Source: Gnetum montanum
Taxonomy: Eukaryota; Streptophyta; Gnetopsida; Gnetales; Gnetaceae
Length of the DNA stretch: 64,000 nt
NCBI GenBank assembly: GCA_015680685.1
Contig: MNCI01001077.1
Coordinates: forward strand, 293,525-357,524
Reading direction: 5' to 3'
This document shows, piece by piece, positions 1 through 11,754 of this stretch (positions are counted from its first letter, which is position 1; each line of letters begins with the position of its first letter). A program made the translations under genes and the position numbers. A model generated the notes under the pieces. It saw only the letters and a program-made list of their open reading frames with translations. It was not told the origin of the DNA and did no database searches.

Positions 1-1123
1 GGTTGCAGTGCTAACTTTTTCTTTGTTAGCCAACAAAATTGTTAGTCGACCATATTACTTAGAAAAATGAGGATCAGGAACCCTCCAAGTGTTGCTCATT
101 GGAATATTTATAGGATTGAGGGCATGCAAAAGATGCGGTTTGGACACCACATGCCCTGGGATTTTACTGACCTGTCTATGCTGCACATGCCTACATGATC
201 ATTGGCTAAATCTACCCTGCCATAATTACAAGCTTTCCACACTATAATTGCACTATCAGAGCAATGGTGTGATTAGGTGGAGTGCATTGATGTAGTGTAA
301 GTTCTCACCACATTTTTCTTTGCTTCGTAGTGTATCATGTTTTGCATGGTGTAGCATCTTGTTACGCTATGCTACGCTACACAACGTAGTGTAGCTGTTG
401 ATTTCAAGAAAAAAATTTGTGTTTTTCCTACTACATGCATTGGAAACCTTTGAAGAATGTTGACTATTTGTTGCATTTTTGCTATGCTACATAGCGTATC
501 ATAGCGTAGTAGCTGGCCTTAGTCACAAAAAATCTACAAACTTTACCTTTTGTGCTACGAAACTTGCGAACTTGCTAACCCCACCCTTTGAGATGTGTTT
601 TGTCACTTTCGCAGAATTGCTACACCTTGTTGCGCCATGTAGCTTAGCTTAGCGTAATAGCAAACATGACCTATTTTTTCCATGTTTGGCACTTTCTGAT
701 GGAAGGAGACATTGCTAAAGGACTTGACGTCGGGTGAGGGGACTGACCGTCTAGCTTTTGCTACGCTATGCTATGCTGCATAGCATAGCGTAGCACTGTG
801 CTTCTACAAACGTCTTCTGAAGTTTACCATGCTACATAGCGTAGCAAAATTCCTTGACTTAGAAAAATTGCTGAAGAGTTTTGTGCATTCTAAGAACTAC
901 CAACAATTCCATGCACCACTCCTAAGTGTGATGTCAGCTAGATGAACTACTCAGGTGGGTAGGCTGGAGAGTCCATTTAGCCTATTGACACCTAGGGTAG
1001 AAAACTTGCCGAACTAGACATTCTAAACATTAGAGCATCCATCTCTTGAAGAACTTCTGTAACACTATGCAAATTCCAAAGACTTGGTGAAGAAATCGTG
1101 CCTCCAAATTTTTGGGTGTTTTA
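1..1123 (-). repeat. 3' LTR of element A (cut by window edge)
   Basis: Read on the minus strand, this begins at 1,123 with TAAACACCC-like sequence (the family start TGAAACACC with G changed to A) and runs leftward through U3 and the TATA region (CCTATAAATA at about 116-103) off the window edge. It aligns over its length with the plus-strand LTRs of element E at 14,268 and 60,239. U3 holds several palindromes of the type GCTACGCTATGC...GCATAGCGTAGC (about 360-395, 480-512, 755-800, 828-848). It is the promoter and polyadenylation repeat of A. Seen directly: homology and TATA; inferred: it is the 3' copy, because pol ends just to its right on the minus strand. Confidence 0.85.
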
Positions 1124-1141
1124 TTGGCCCATCTTTTTTGA
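1124..1141 (-). other. polypurine tract of element A
   Basis: On the minus strand a purine-rich stretch (AAAAAAGATGGGCCAA) lies directly before the LTR start. It matches the stretches before the 3' LTRs of B (40,653-40,670), C (37,171-37,187) and D (51,692-51,708), whose consensus is CAACAAAGAGGGGCCAA. A polypurine tract primes plus-strand DNA synthesis during reverse transcription. The A copy carries a T inside the purine run. Confidence 0.7.
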
Positions 1142-1640
1142 CATCTAGAGGATGGGCTCAAGAGACATTGACAAAGAATACGAAACACCATGGAAGATAA
1201 GATGTTAATGTTGCTACTCAGTGATCGTCAAGATGTTGCTTGGCTAGGATTGAGAGTGTTGTAGGGAGGAAGGAGGTTTAGGAAAAGTGTAAAGATGAGG
1301 TTTAGCAGAGTCCCTCGTTAGAGTGCTCATGAGGAAGTTATTCACGTTTCCATCTTTACTTTCACCGACCTTCAACCTCTTGTAGGATAGGTGTTTCTTT
1401 TCCAGGATGAGTTTTGTTACATCCATGTTGGGTTTTGACCTACCTACAGATGCTTCCCATGCATTGAGCTATGTTACACACATCATGGAATTTGCACTCT
1501 AAAGTAGCCAAGCTAGTCAAGGCACTCACTTTGCGATGTTGTAGCATTTGCTACTATGGCCAGATGTGCTTTCGATTGCACATTGTAAGCACCACGGAGA
1601 GTGAAACAACCATGATGCAAAGCAAGGGTAGAGGTCTTGC

Positions 1641-2000
1641 TTACTGTAGATGTTGTTGAAGCTCTTGGATGCTCGTGCTGGTGCACGGTGTCCAAAGTTG
1701 AAAGGCCAGTAGCAGTCTTGGAAACATCGGCATGGAGGAGTTGGTGTCGAAGGTGCCAGGAGTTGCTGTGAGTGAGAATGCTCTGAAATCCCTATCAAAG
1801 GCATGCATTCTTAGTTCAACTATGGGATCAGCTATGACATAGCTAAACATCGTGTGAGCCCAGATGTTAGCAGGGGGATGGAGGGTAACAATATTGTGGC
1901 TAAGCCACAATACTACTAGAACTCCAATGGTAGACACTGGCCAAGGTGGTGGGCCATGGCGACAGTAGGTGCAAAGGTCTAGTGTGATGTCATATGACAT
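1641..2000 (-). CDS. small conserved ORF after pol, element A
   Basis: About 119 codons in the sense direction of A, between pol and the 3' LTR. The last 90 or so residues align with an ORF at the same place in element E (59,618-59,935). Shared stretches include HNIVTL, TMFSYV, ELRMH/KLRMH and QELQ.HLQ. In both copies the ORF runs into a GTAAG-type splice donor straight after the QELQ.HLQ segment (here at 1,644), so it may be one exon of a spliced sense gene. No known domain is recognised. The other frames also align, so the similarity alone does not prove coding. Function unknown. Confidence 0.4.
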   Translation of the reverse strand: MSYDITLDLCTYCRHGPPPWPVSTIGVLVVLWLSHNIVTLHPPANIWAHTMFSYVIADPIVELRMHAFDRDFRAFSLTATPGTFDTNSSMPMFPRLLLAFQLWTPCTSTSIQELQQHLQ

Positions 2001-2159
2001 CTATGGAGGGTCATCAGGATGCCAAGACTGGTGGCATCATGTATGTTTCAAATCTTGTTCCTATTGTGTTGTGAACTGCATTTTGGAGCTGCAATGTCCC
2101 ACCCCAACGTCGGCATAGTGCATGCTCATTCGATGTGTACTTGGCGTAGATGCATGCTA

Positions 2160-2510
2160 CGGACGTGACGTAAATCTAGTTTAAGGTCTTGGTAGACCGT
2201 GTGCTGGTTTAGGGTCCTAGAGGATTTCTGTGCTTGTTTAAGGTCCCAGTAGACTGTACATGCTAGTTTAACATCATAGCGGATGTGTCATGCCAGTTTA
2301 TAGTCATAGCAGACTAGTTGTGCTAGTTTTACATCAAAGTAGATGGTTGTCACTAGTTTAACATAATAGCAGATGCACTGTGCCAATTTATACTCATAGC
2401 AGACTAGCTATGCTAGTTTTACATCGTAGCAGATGATCGTCACTAGTTTAATGTCGTAGCGAACACTACTTGTTGCTGTCGGTTTAACATTGTAGCGGAT
2501 GTTGCTTGTT
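2160..2510 (-). repeat. post-pol motif array, element A
   Basis: About ten degenerate units of 30-40 bp. On the minus (sense) strand each carries TAAACTAG or AAAACTAG after a CTGCTATGA-like stretch. The same core (GAC..TAAACTRGC) follows pol in B, C and E and forms the large array of D. It contains no ORF and is not a CRISPR array, since there are no unique spacers of constant length. Confidence 0.7.
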
Positions 2511-2521
2511 GCCTTCATGCT

Positions 2522-5500
2522 TTAGATGTAGTACGGCTTGAGGTATGAATGATTCACTAGGTTGGTGACCGTGTTGCTGTCCATGTCCACCAACTTGAAG
2601 ACTCCATTCCAAAAGGCTTTAGTAACCATGTATGGGCCTTCCCAGTTGGTTGAGAATTTTCTCACATGCTCATGGAGAGCTTTGAGGATGAGGCCTCCCT
2701 TCTGTACTGGTCATTGATCCGTGTCTGCATGGTGCTTTTGCTATTGCTTGCTCTGGTAGTGCTCTATGTGACTCAAGGTTTGTGCACACTCCTCCTCTAT
2801 TGAGTTGAGGTCGATGATCCATGACTCATTATTTTGGGCTTCACTCACGACAGCAGATAGGATCATCCAAAGTGATGGTACCTGTAAATTGAGAGGCAAC
2901 ACAGGTTTAGATCCATGAATAAGGCTGTAAGGAGTCTTACTTGTCATGGTTCTACATGTCGTTCTGTAGGCCCATAGAATGTAGAGGATTTGCTTGTGCC
3001 ACCCCCACTTGCTGTTGTTAAGCATACGCTTCAGCAAGTTGATGATGGACTTATTTGTAGCCTTTGCCTATCTATTCGCCTACTAGTAATACATGGAGGA
3101 GAAGATTGCCTAATTCCTATATTACTGCAAAAGGTTTGGATTTATGTACTACTAAATTATGATCCGTTGTCAGTTACAATAGTTATCACAAGCCCAAACC
3201 TTGTCACAATGTTGTCAAGGATGAAGTGGCAGATCTACTGAGACATCATCTTCCTCAAGGGAATAGCTTCCACCCACTTAGTAAAATACCCAGTGGCAGT
3301 GATAATGAAGCTATGCCCTCTAGAGGACTTAGGTGTGATAGGTCCTACAAGGTTTAGTCCCCATCATTGAAAAGGCCACGTGATTTCCATTGGGTTTAGG
3401 TCTGTAGGTGAGATGTGTATGAGATTTGTGTATCTCTAGTACATGTCACATGTCTTGGCTTTTGATAGGTATTCATGCTCCATGTGGGGCCAATAGTACC
3501 CTAGGCATCTAATTTTCGTAGCCATAGCCCTGGGTGCTATGTGTCCATCACACAACCCCTTATGTACTTCATTAACTACCTTCTACACCTACTCCTGACC
3601 CATGCATGCCAACAATATTCCATCATAGGAACGTCGACATAGGGCATCATTCCCCATGAGCGTATATTGCCGAGCACACTTGCGGATCGCATCTCTCTAA
3701 GCAGATGTTAGTCCACTTGGGGGTTCACCGTGTTGTAGGTAGGCTTTAATGTTAGCATGCCATTCCTAGGTATCTACAATGCTAATAGAGGCCACATGTC
3801 CCACCTGAGTGATAGGCTCAATACATTCGACAATCAAAGTCAATAGAGTTGCGAACGAATGGGGTGGAATGTTTAATGCAAGGGTGGCTAAGGCGTCTAC
3901 CATGGTGTTCTCGTTGCATGGCACGTGTTGCACCTATGTGGTTGAAACTTGTTTAGGCAAGCTTTTTGCTAGATCACAGTAGGCTTGCAGGTGCATGGCT
4001 TTGTAGGCATAGACCTCGGTGATTTGGTTCACAACTAGTTGTGAATCATTGCGGATTACCAAGTGTTGTATGCATAGTGTTTGGGCAGTTGAGAGGCCTT
4101 TGAGTAGCCCCTCATACTCTGCCATATTTTTGGTGTAGGGGAATGTAAAATGATAAGAAAATGGATACATTTCCCCTAAGGGAAATGTAATGATGATGGC
4201 TGCACTACCTCCTCATGTGGTTGAAGTGCCGTCGAAGTGTAAAGTAGCTTCCAGGTGCGATGGGACGATGTTGATAATGCCAACATGTTCATCTAGGAAT
4301 TCGGGATCTATGGTTGCATGGTCGTCGACGGGTGAGGCCGTAAGTTATGTTGCTATGGCTTAACCCTTAGTCATTGACTAGTTTACATAGTGTAGGTCGA
4401 ACTCTGTGGTGATTGCTTTCCATCGGGCTGTCTAGCTACTTTCATACAAGTTGTTAGTGATAGCTTAGAGTATGTTGCTTTTGCAAATGATGTTAATTGT
4501 ACTATGAAATAGCTAGTGCCTCCACCTTTTTAACAGAAACACTAAGGCAAGTAAATTCCTCTCCACTTTGTTCTATTTCACCTCATGCACTATTAATGCA
4601 TGACTCAGATAATACACTGGTATCTCAGATCCATCATCTCGTTTCTGACATAGCAGTGCTGTGATAGATGTGTTGGAGGTGGCAAGGTAGATGAAGGAAG
4701 GCTTACCCCGCTATAGTAGATGCACAGTTGGAAGATGCAAAAGCTCTTCTTTGAAGTCATCAAAGGCTTCTTAACATTTGGTTTTCCACTCGAAGTTAAC
4801 CCCTTTCTTTAGAAGATGTTGCATGGGGTGTAACTTGTTAATCAACTTTGCTATAAACCTTCAGATGAACTATACCCTACCTTTCAATCCACCTAACTCC
4901 TTAAGATTTATGGGACATGCCAGGTTGATGATGGCCTTGACTTTGTCAAGGTCCACCCGTATTCCAACCTTCGATACCACAAACCCTAACATGCATCTAT
5001 TTTTTACCCGAAAGACACACTTCTTAGGATTAAGACGTAGATTATGCATTTGAAAACACTTGAGGACTACCCATAGATCACGTGGGTGATCAACTACCTC
5101 CTTGGAATTGACTGCTATATCATCCTTGTAGTCATTTAATGTTTCTAGGATTTAGTCGTTGAAGATGTAAGTCATGGCTCTTTGCTAGGTTGCCCAAGCA
5201 TTCTTGAGTTCAAAAGGCATCATGGTGTAACAAAAGGTCCCCCATGGGGTCATGAAGGTTGTTGTTAGCTGATGCTCTAGATTGCTGCAAATCTGGTTGT
5301 AGCTAGAGAAACCATCCACGAAGGATAGTAGGGCATGACCAGCCATAGTGTCGATGAGTTGATTGATTCTTGGAAGTGGAAAATCATCCTTGATAGTTGC
5401 TTTGTTCAAATCTTGGAAGTCTATATAGATCTTTATTCCTCCCATTTCCTTAGAAACCATGACGATGTTGGATACCCATTCTGAATAATCAACTGCACAG

Positions 5501-6003
5501 ATGAAACCATCTTGGTATAGCTTTGTGATATCATCTGTTACGGCTAATGCAATTTTTGGCTTAACCTTACAAGCTTTTTTCTTGATTTCCTTCATGCGCG
5601 GGTCTAGGATGATGTTATGTTGTATAAGCCTTGGATCTAAACATAGGATGTCACTGTATGACCATGCAAAGACTTTGATGTTGTCTTGTAGAATCTTGGC
5701 TACATTTTTATGCCTCTTCACATCTAGGAGGGAGCTATGTTTTAACATTTCTACTTCCCCCTTCGACGTGATCACAGGAATCCCAAAAAGAGGGTCCTCA
5801 ATTACATCCTCAGCCTCCAAATCTAGGGTTTGGACCAGATGCTTTGGCTAGTCTAGTGATGTTTCTAAAGATGCTATGGTGCTAGCTATGGTTGACTCCC
5901 AGTCGATTAGGTCGAGGTTCAATTATCTTGCGAGCTTGCCATGTGGACCTACTAAAGCCAAAGACGTGGAGAGATCGCAATGGATTTCCATTTTTTTCTT
6001 AAC
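2522..6003 (-). pseudogene. pol (RT-RNase H-integrase) of element A, decayed
   Basis: Degenerate Ty3/gypsy polyprotein read right to left. It starts after a splice-acceptor-like CTTGACAG at 6,004 and continues with LALVGPHGK. RT follows at about 5,820-4,900 with LPRINQLIDT, FVDGFSSYNQ and MMPFELKN. The catalytic YVDD reads YKDD (5,130-5,119). RNase H follows, with LYHLS-type motif YYLSHAL near 4,600. A second RNase H-like domain (AEYEGLLKGL, SQLVVNQI) is at 4,170-3,934. Integrase covers about 3,600-2,530, with TDNG present and AKATNK where AEATNK is usual, so the catalytic Glu is Lys. The C-terminus ends in HSYLKPYYI and TAA at 2,522. Many in-frame stops are TAG in place of CAG. Not functional. 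Confidence 0.9.
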
Positions 6004-6289
6004 CTGTCAAGATGAGATGATAGCTTGGTTAAGAGGCACTTGTTGGTAGTAATTCTGTATAACGAAAACTTGCAAAGCAATAATGAGATGTAACTAGCTA
6101 AGTATGATGTAACGATTAAAATTTACTAGTTTTAAGTCATGACAAACTACTATGGCATGGAGATGTAGAGCTACTAAAATAGAAAATGTAAAACTATCGA
6201 TGTGAGAATGTGAAGTTGCTAAGGAATGCAAAAATGCTAATGTGAAAATGTGAAACTGCTAGGTTAGCATCATTGCAAACTACGAATGT

Positions 6290-6430
6290 ATAACAGATCA
6301 AAACTGCTAGTTTAAGGTCTTCTCAGACCAGTGACAAGAGTGGAAAACTATAATAAAAATGCTAGTTTAAGGTCTTTTCAGACTGGTAACGTTACAACTA
6401 GGCTAGGGTTGCTAGTTTAAGGTATTTTTG
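6290..6430 (-). repeat. motif array between pol and antisense gene, element A
   Basis: Three or four units with the minus-strand core AGACCTTAAACTAGC (GCTAGTTTAAGGTCT on plus) about 60-70 bp apart. Element E has the same array in the homologous position (55,165-55,430) and B at 18,870-19,190. It lies between the antisense gene's promoter and the pol exon. Confidence 0.7.
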
Positions 6431-6611
6431 AACAAATATGATTGAAAATATATTTTTTCATTTTTTGGGAAAGGAAGTAATTAGCTTGGAGAGTGTCAAG
6501 GTTTTAATTCCAATAGTGCTACGATGTTGTGGTGAGCAAGCTACGCTATATGGCACACTCCACATTAAATGAAGAGAGAGAGTAGCAAGTTTCACTCTTT
6601 CACCATTACAG

Positions 6612-6622
6612 CCATAAATAGG
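6612..6622 (+). promoter_or_regulatory. TATA-like element of the antisense gene, element A
   Basis: CCATAAATAGGGATTAA lies about 160 bp upstream of the proposed start codon at 6,774. Element E has the same string on the other strand (54,983-54,972), about 150 bp before its own homologous ATG. Palindromic CTACGCTATATGG sequence like that in the LTR U3 lies about 60-80 bp further upstream. The conserved TATA-to-ATG spacing suggests a dedicated promoter inside the element, pointing against gag-pol. Confidence 0.55.
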
Positions 6623-6773
6623 GATTAAACCATGGTAAGCTTGTCATTCTCACCTTAAGAGCGCAGAGCCCATATTTGGAGCACAAATCTATTTCGAAGC
6701 ACGGAGCGATTGTACTAACAGCAAGCAAGGTGATTTTTTGCATAGTGATGAGGAAAAATCTACAAATAGGATG

Positions 6774-9700
6774 ATGGCTCCAAGAAGGAATGTACTGACT
6801 TGGTGCTTGCTAAGGTTGAGGAGGTGAAGAAAACCTAGGGTGTGTGACACAAGCGCACGTTGTGGCGCGGGAGGACACGTCATTGATCCGGTAGGCTACT
6901 ATGCTTCCTCTATTTTTTTGTGATTCTATTATCATTTTTTTGTGTTTCTTTCTCCTTTCATTTTTTATTCTAGTCTTAGTCATTTATGTTTTCTATCATC
7001 ACATTCTTTTGGCCTTTGCATTACCAATGTTTATCATTTTGGTAGTGGCAGATGCATAAATTCTATGCTATCATTGCATGTAAGGTCGTTTAAATCGCCA
7101 CCACTGCGGTTTTCATAACCGTGGGGGTTTGAATAGTTTAATTTACTTTGCTTTCAAATGGAATAGTGTAAGACCCTCAAGAGGTTTGGCCATGTGTGAC
7201 GTGGCAGTGCAAAACATCTTCTATTGAGGCGTATTGTTAACCACCCTGTTAGGGTTAATTTCTTTGTTGCTACGCTAGGCTATTTTTGCTACACTATCGT
7301 TTTCATGTTCTTGTTGCGCTATGTGAAAAAATGGGGTTATGCTACGCTATATTTATGAACTGCTAGGTATTGCTATGTTGTGTGCACATTGCACTTAAAC
7401 ATGATGCTAACACTTGCTAGTTGTATTATGCAAGATGGGGCTAAGGCCAATTCTGATTGTCTTAAAAATTGTAGGGGTCCTGTGTCATGTAAGAAAACCT
7501 ATGGCCAATGCTCCTCCTCCCCAAATACATGTGGGAGAGTGGGGGGCTTGGTTCAGGAAAGAAGCATAGGAGTTCCTACAATACCTCCTTGAACCCTTCA
7601 GTGTGATCATTTGGTCATACCCAGAGGAGGAAGAGGCAGCTATCATAACCGAAGCCATATTTCGTGGGGCAAGCTAGGGAATCCTGAGGTTTTTGATAGA
7701 TGGAGAAATCATGAGTAGGGAGGGAGAAAGCTCCAGTCAATGCCCAATAGGGTTAAGGAGTTTTTTCTAGATCTAAGATATGCATGAATATAGCTACTAC
7801 CATTCTTACAACACATTTTTTGTTGCACATTATATGGAAATATGCTTCCAAAACCCACCAGGAACTATTTACTGTGCTGGTGAATGAGTTTTGTAGCCTT
7901 GTTCTGTTGTGTTGCATGATGCTGGCCATATTGGCCAAATGCTAACAATGTGTTTTTGTTACCAGGTTTTACATCAACAAGGAAGGGATTCATGACTGAC
8001 CGAGTCTACTGACTACAACACGTATAGCCCTACAGGAGTTCTCTTCTACTGAGAACCTGGAGGCAGGTGTGATTGGTCAATGCAAGGGTGAATACCACAC
8101 CTATCCACACCTATTCCCCATTACCTATGATCCGTTCAAGGGGTCTAGTTGGCTAGATGAGGGACGGGCACAACCCTTCAAACTGATCACCGTTGATCAA
8201 GTTCTAGTTAGTCTTCCACTATTCCCATCACCGTACAAACCTGGCAGGCTAAATAGTAAGTGTTGCATGCTCAAGTACCTTTGCAATCTTTGGATTTTCT
8301 ATGTTTTTGTGCTAAGTATTTCTTGTGAAAACTGTTATAGGGGTGAAGAAGCCTTAGGAGGTGACGATGGTAACCACCAAGATACATGAGGCAAACATCT
8401 ACTTCAAGTATGGAGAAGTAGATACAAGCCAACGCTAGATAAACGGTGCAGCTTTTGGATTCCTTAGTCTAGAATATCCAAAAGGTTGGGCTTATGGATC
8501 TATTCCTGGCCACTAATCTAAGCATTCCTACTACTGAGATGCTCTCCTTGATCAACTCCTTTTTCGACAAGGTGAGCCACTTTTGCACGCGCATATAGGG
8601 AGTGTGGGTGATCATTGAAATCAATGACCAGCTGTTCACGGACCTCTTCGGTGTCTCTGCTGATGGCATCCTCATAGGTTCAAAGGGCAAGAAGGAGATG
8701 ACCCTTCAGAAGAAGGAAATTAAGGAGTAGTTAGGGATTACTAAGGAACGAAAGGGGCTCCCCATGGAGAAGCTTAATGAAGGACCCGCCAAGGAGATTT
8801 ACCCTATCTTCCATGCTCGTGCATTCCCCTAGCTACTTTCCGAAGGGAAGGTGCTTGGGATTGAGCAAGCTTGGATAATGCATGAGGTCATGGAAGAGGG
8901 GACCCATTACAATTGGGCTAGGTTTCTATGTGAAGGCTTGCAGACAAAAATCTTGGAACTCCATAAGAAATCAGAGTCTTGTTCCAATATATATTATGTC
9001 TTTTACACAGCCTATGTGAAGCATTTCATGGAGTTTCTAGTTGTTCACAAGAATGGAGCCTGGGTTATGCGAAATCACAACTAGATTTCCAAACCATGGA
9101 TCTACCAGATCCTCTGGACCACCCAAGCCCAAGATCCCCTAGAAATAATTGAGAAGTCGTTCTTTGTGACGACTAAGGATCTGGTAGCCTGCAAATTTCA
9201 TGACCAAGATAGCATAGGAGACACGCCCCCTGTTGTAGCTGGTAGTGTGTTACCGGGCAGACATCTCATAGCCAAGACTATGGCCAAAAAGTTGCAATGG
9301 AAGAGGCCTCCTTCAGCTAAGTAAACCCTTTGCATGGAGGAAGAGAAGGGGTAGAGACTACAGCTTAAGCTGCAGAGGAAACAACCCTCCATTGGTAAAC
9401 AATTTTTTTTAATGTATACTTTGTTATTTTCTGCTATGCTATGTCACGCTAGGCTGCGTAGCATAGCGTAGCACCTACTTGAAGCTAACTTTTTTTGGAC
9501 CAATGCAAACATGCTTCTTGAATGGAAGAGGAAGAAGAAGAAGAAGAAGAAGGCGATGAAGAGGTGTCTACCCCTAAGATGGGGGCGATGAATAAAGACA
9601 TAGAGGCCCCTGTCTCAGAAGAAAGGGCCCTGGTCAAGAAGAAAGGAGCTCCTACTGGTAAGGCAAGGGCTCTTGTCATTAGGTAGAATCCTCCTACTAA

Positions 9701-11207
9701 TGAGGAGGGAATTTTTAGAGATGAATAAGAGTCTTGTTTGGGTAAGAAAGATGCTGGTATCTTGAAAGAAAATACACCAATGAATGAAGAAGTGGCCTGT
9801 ACAGACTTGGCAGGGACTTCTACCAAGGCTGTCCTCATTGTCTTGTATCAGTAGAAAGGGAGACTGCAATCGGACGCTGGTGAGTTCGGTAATGTGTCTG
9901 CCTTATCATAGTCTATTTCAGCTATTGCTAATATGTTTAGTTATGTAATAGGTGCCACTGTTAATGCTGCAGGACCCCCTCTGACTTGTGTAGAACCATG
10001 GGCCAAGATCCCTGATAAATTTACGTTCATGCATGGAGTTGTTGATGACATGATTAGCCACCTTCAGCAAGTGGACCTTGATGTGCATAAGTAGCAGTGT
10101 TAGGTGCTCTCATGTTTCCATGCTAGAATCTCATGAGCTTGCTAATCTTGCTATGCTAATGCGATTACTACACTCTTTGTGTCATGGAAGCCTCTCGGCT
10201 CAAATGGGACCTGGCACGGCCTTTGAAAGTTGGTGTCGTGCCTACATTCCTACCTAAAGTGACTAAGGTGTCTCATCATGCATACGACAAGGCTTGAGAA
10301 TGCACTTTTCACTCGGCACACTCCTTGTGGGAGTGTAGGCACGTCAACGAGGACCTGTGGAAATGGGTCCAAAGAGCTAAAAAAAAGGAGGCCGACTTGA
10401 GAACCAAGGTGGAGGATCTTAAGTTGAGGAACGAGTTCCTCATAGGCTGTGGCACTAATAATAAGGACTAGCACACAACTGTAATAGATTATTCCATATT
10501 TTGAATAGTCATGTGTCAGAACGTTGAAACCACTGGTAAAATAATAAAACAGTGGATGAAAATGGACTTGTTAGCCCAGAAGTGTTAAGATTTGAAAGAT
10601 TTCAGTGTGAAGGTTTATGAATTGGGGAAATCCTAGAAAAACCAAAAACACATGTATAAACTTGAAAATTCCACCCATCATAAATTTTACAGGAACACTG
10701 GTGTGGAGGAATTTACGTATAAAGCATTCATAAATGCCATTGATGCTTTGGAGGCCTATGCCAAGTTCAAAGAGTAGGTAAATGTTATAGAATCTCCTAA
10801 CTGGAAAGTGGACCTTCCCAGAGGAAAGATCACAACCATATCCTTTTACCTGGGACCACCAAGGTGGACAACCACTGAAAGGGAGAGAGCTGCTATGGAC
10901 GTTGAACCAAGCAATAGGCATTGGGTGGACATCACGGTAGAGGAGGTCTGGCATCGCCTCGGGCTCGCTTTATACTAGATATCCTTCGAGATGGATGCAG
11001 GTCCTTCTCAAGTTAGTTGATTTTTACTGTATTAATTCTTATGCTCTGTTGTAGATTGCGTGTGTTTCTTTAGATGACCACTTCATTCCTATGATGTAGG
11101 CTCCAGATGAGAGTGCAGTGCTCGTAGAGAGAAGGAATGAAGAATCAATAGAGGACAACGTTAATGAAGCTGATGCAAAAGGAGATGATGTAGAAACAAA
11201 TGATTAA
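6774..11207 (+). pseudogene. antisense accessory gene of element A
   Basis: Multi-exon gene opposite to A's gag-pol, between RT and PR. Exon 1 is 6,774-6,890 (MAPRR, then a frameshift; donor GTAGGC). Exon 2 is about 7,435-7,879, with ILIV.KIVGVL, EFLQYLLEPFSVIIWS and NTFFVAHY...FQNPPGTIY, resembling a dead FCP1/NIF HAD fold. Exon 3 is 7,966-8,243; its donor has decayed to GCAGGC. Exon 4 is 8,341-9,394 (TTEAQRANIYFKY-like, LFTDLFGVSADG, GTHYNWARFL; donor GTAAAC). Exon 5 is about 9,510-9,879 and starts with a run of Glu. Exon 6 is 9,973-10,110 (FTFMHGVVDDMISHL). Coiled-coil and C-terminal parts reach an acidic end, TAA at 11,205. Several stops and shifts are present. Element C carries the clearest copy. 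Confidence 0.75.
9425..9478. repeat. U3-type palindrome inside an intron of the antisense gene
   Basis: GCTATGCTATG...GCATAGCGTAGC occurs in the intron between antisense exons 4 and 5 of A. It is the palindrome type found several times in the LTR U3 of the A/E family. Similar but looser copies are at 7,260-7,385 (intron 1) and 11,711-11,745. It can form a stem-loop. Confidence 0.6.
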
Positions 11208-11409
11208 GATAATGCAAATAGGGACAACCCATGACAACATGGGATTTCTTTTGAAGTTTCAAATTTTTGTAAAAAAAAATTAATAATTTCACGAACATTG
11301 TCCAAAAGGCAAAAGTTTTGAATAAAGAAGAGAATTTAGGAAAAGAAATTAATTTTGCATTAACTTGTGCATTGTCTATGTGCTACGTTTTGGTGTAAAA
11401 TTTTCATGC

Positions 11410-11650
11410 TTTCATGTGCTAGTTTTAGGCTATTTCGGGCCATTACTAGTTTTAGGCCATTTCGGGCTCTTGCTAATTTTAGGCTATTTCAAGCCATTGC
11501 TAGTTTTAGGCCGTTTTAGGCCATAGCTAGTTTTCGACTATTTCGGGCCTCAGCTAGTTTTAGGCCATATCAGGCCATTGCTAGTTTTAGGCCATTTTAG
11601 GCCTTTGCATAGCATAGTTTTAGGTCGTTTCAGGCCACTGTGTAGGCATG
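11410..11650 (-). repeat. motif array between antisense gene and PR, element A
   Basis: About eight copies, 27-30 bp apart, of CTAGTTTTAGGCCATTTCGG on plus, which is GGCCTAAAACTAG in A's sense direction. Element C has GGCCTTAAACTAG in the same position (28,090-28,360). With the arrays on the RT side, these bracket the antisense gene. Confidence 0.75.
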
Positions 11651-11754
11651 CCAAAAGGATGGTACATTAACAAAGAAAAAGATGATGAATGTACACGAAT
11701 GGAAACTAGGCAGGAAGTAGTGGGGTTGCTACGCTATGCATAGCTGCTTCTTGA

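Noticed and set aside
5501-5851. Open frames opposite to RT (also 20,154-20,558, 34,032-34,286 and 55,560-56,018)
   Set aside because: They are shadows of conserved pol on the other strand and recur only because RT is conserved.
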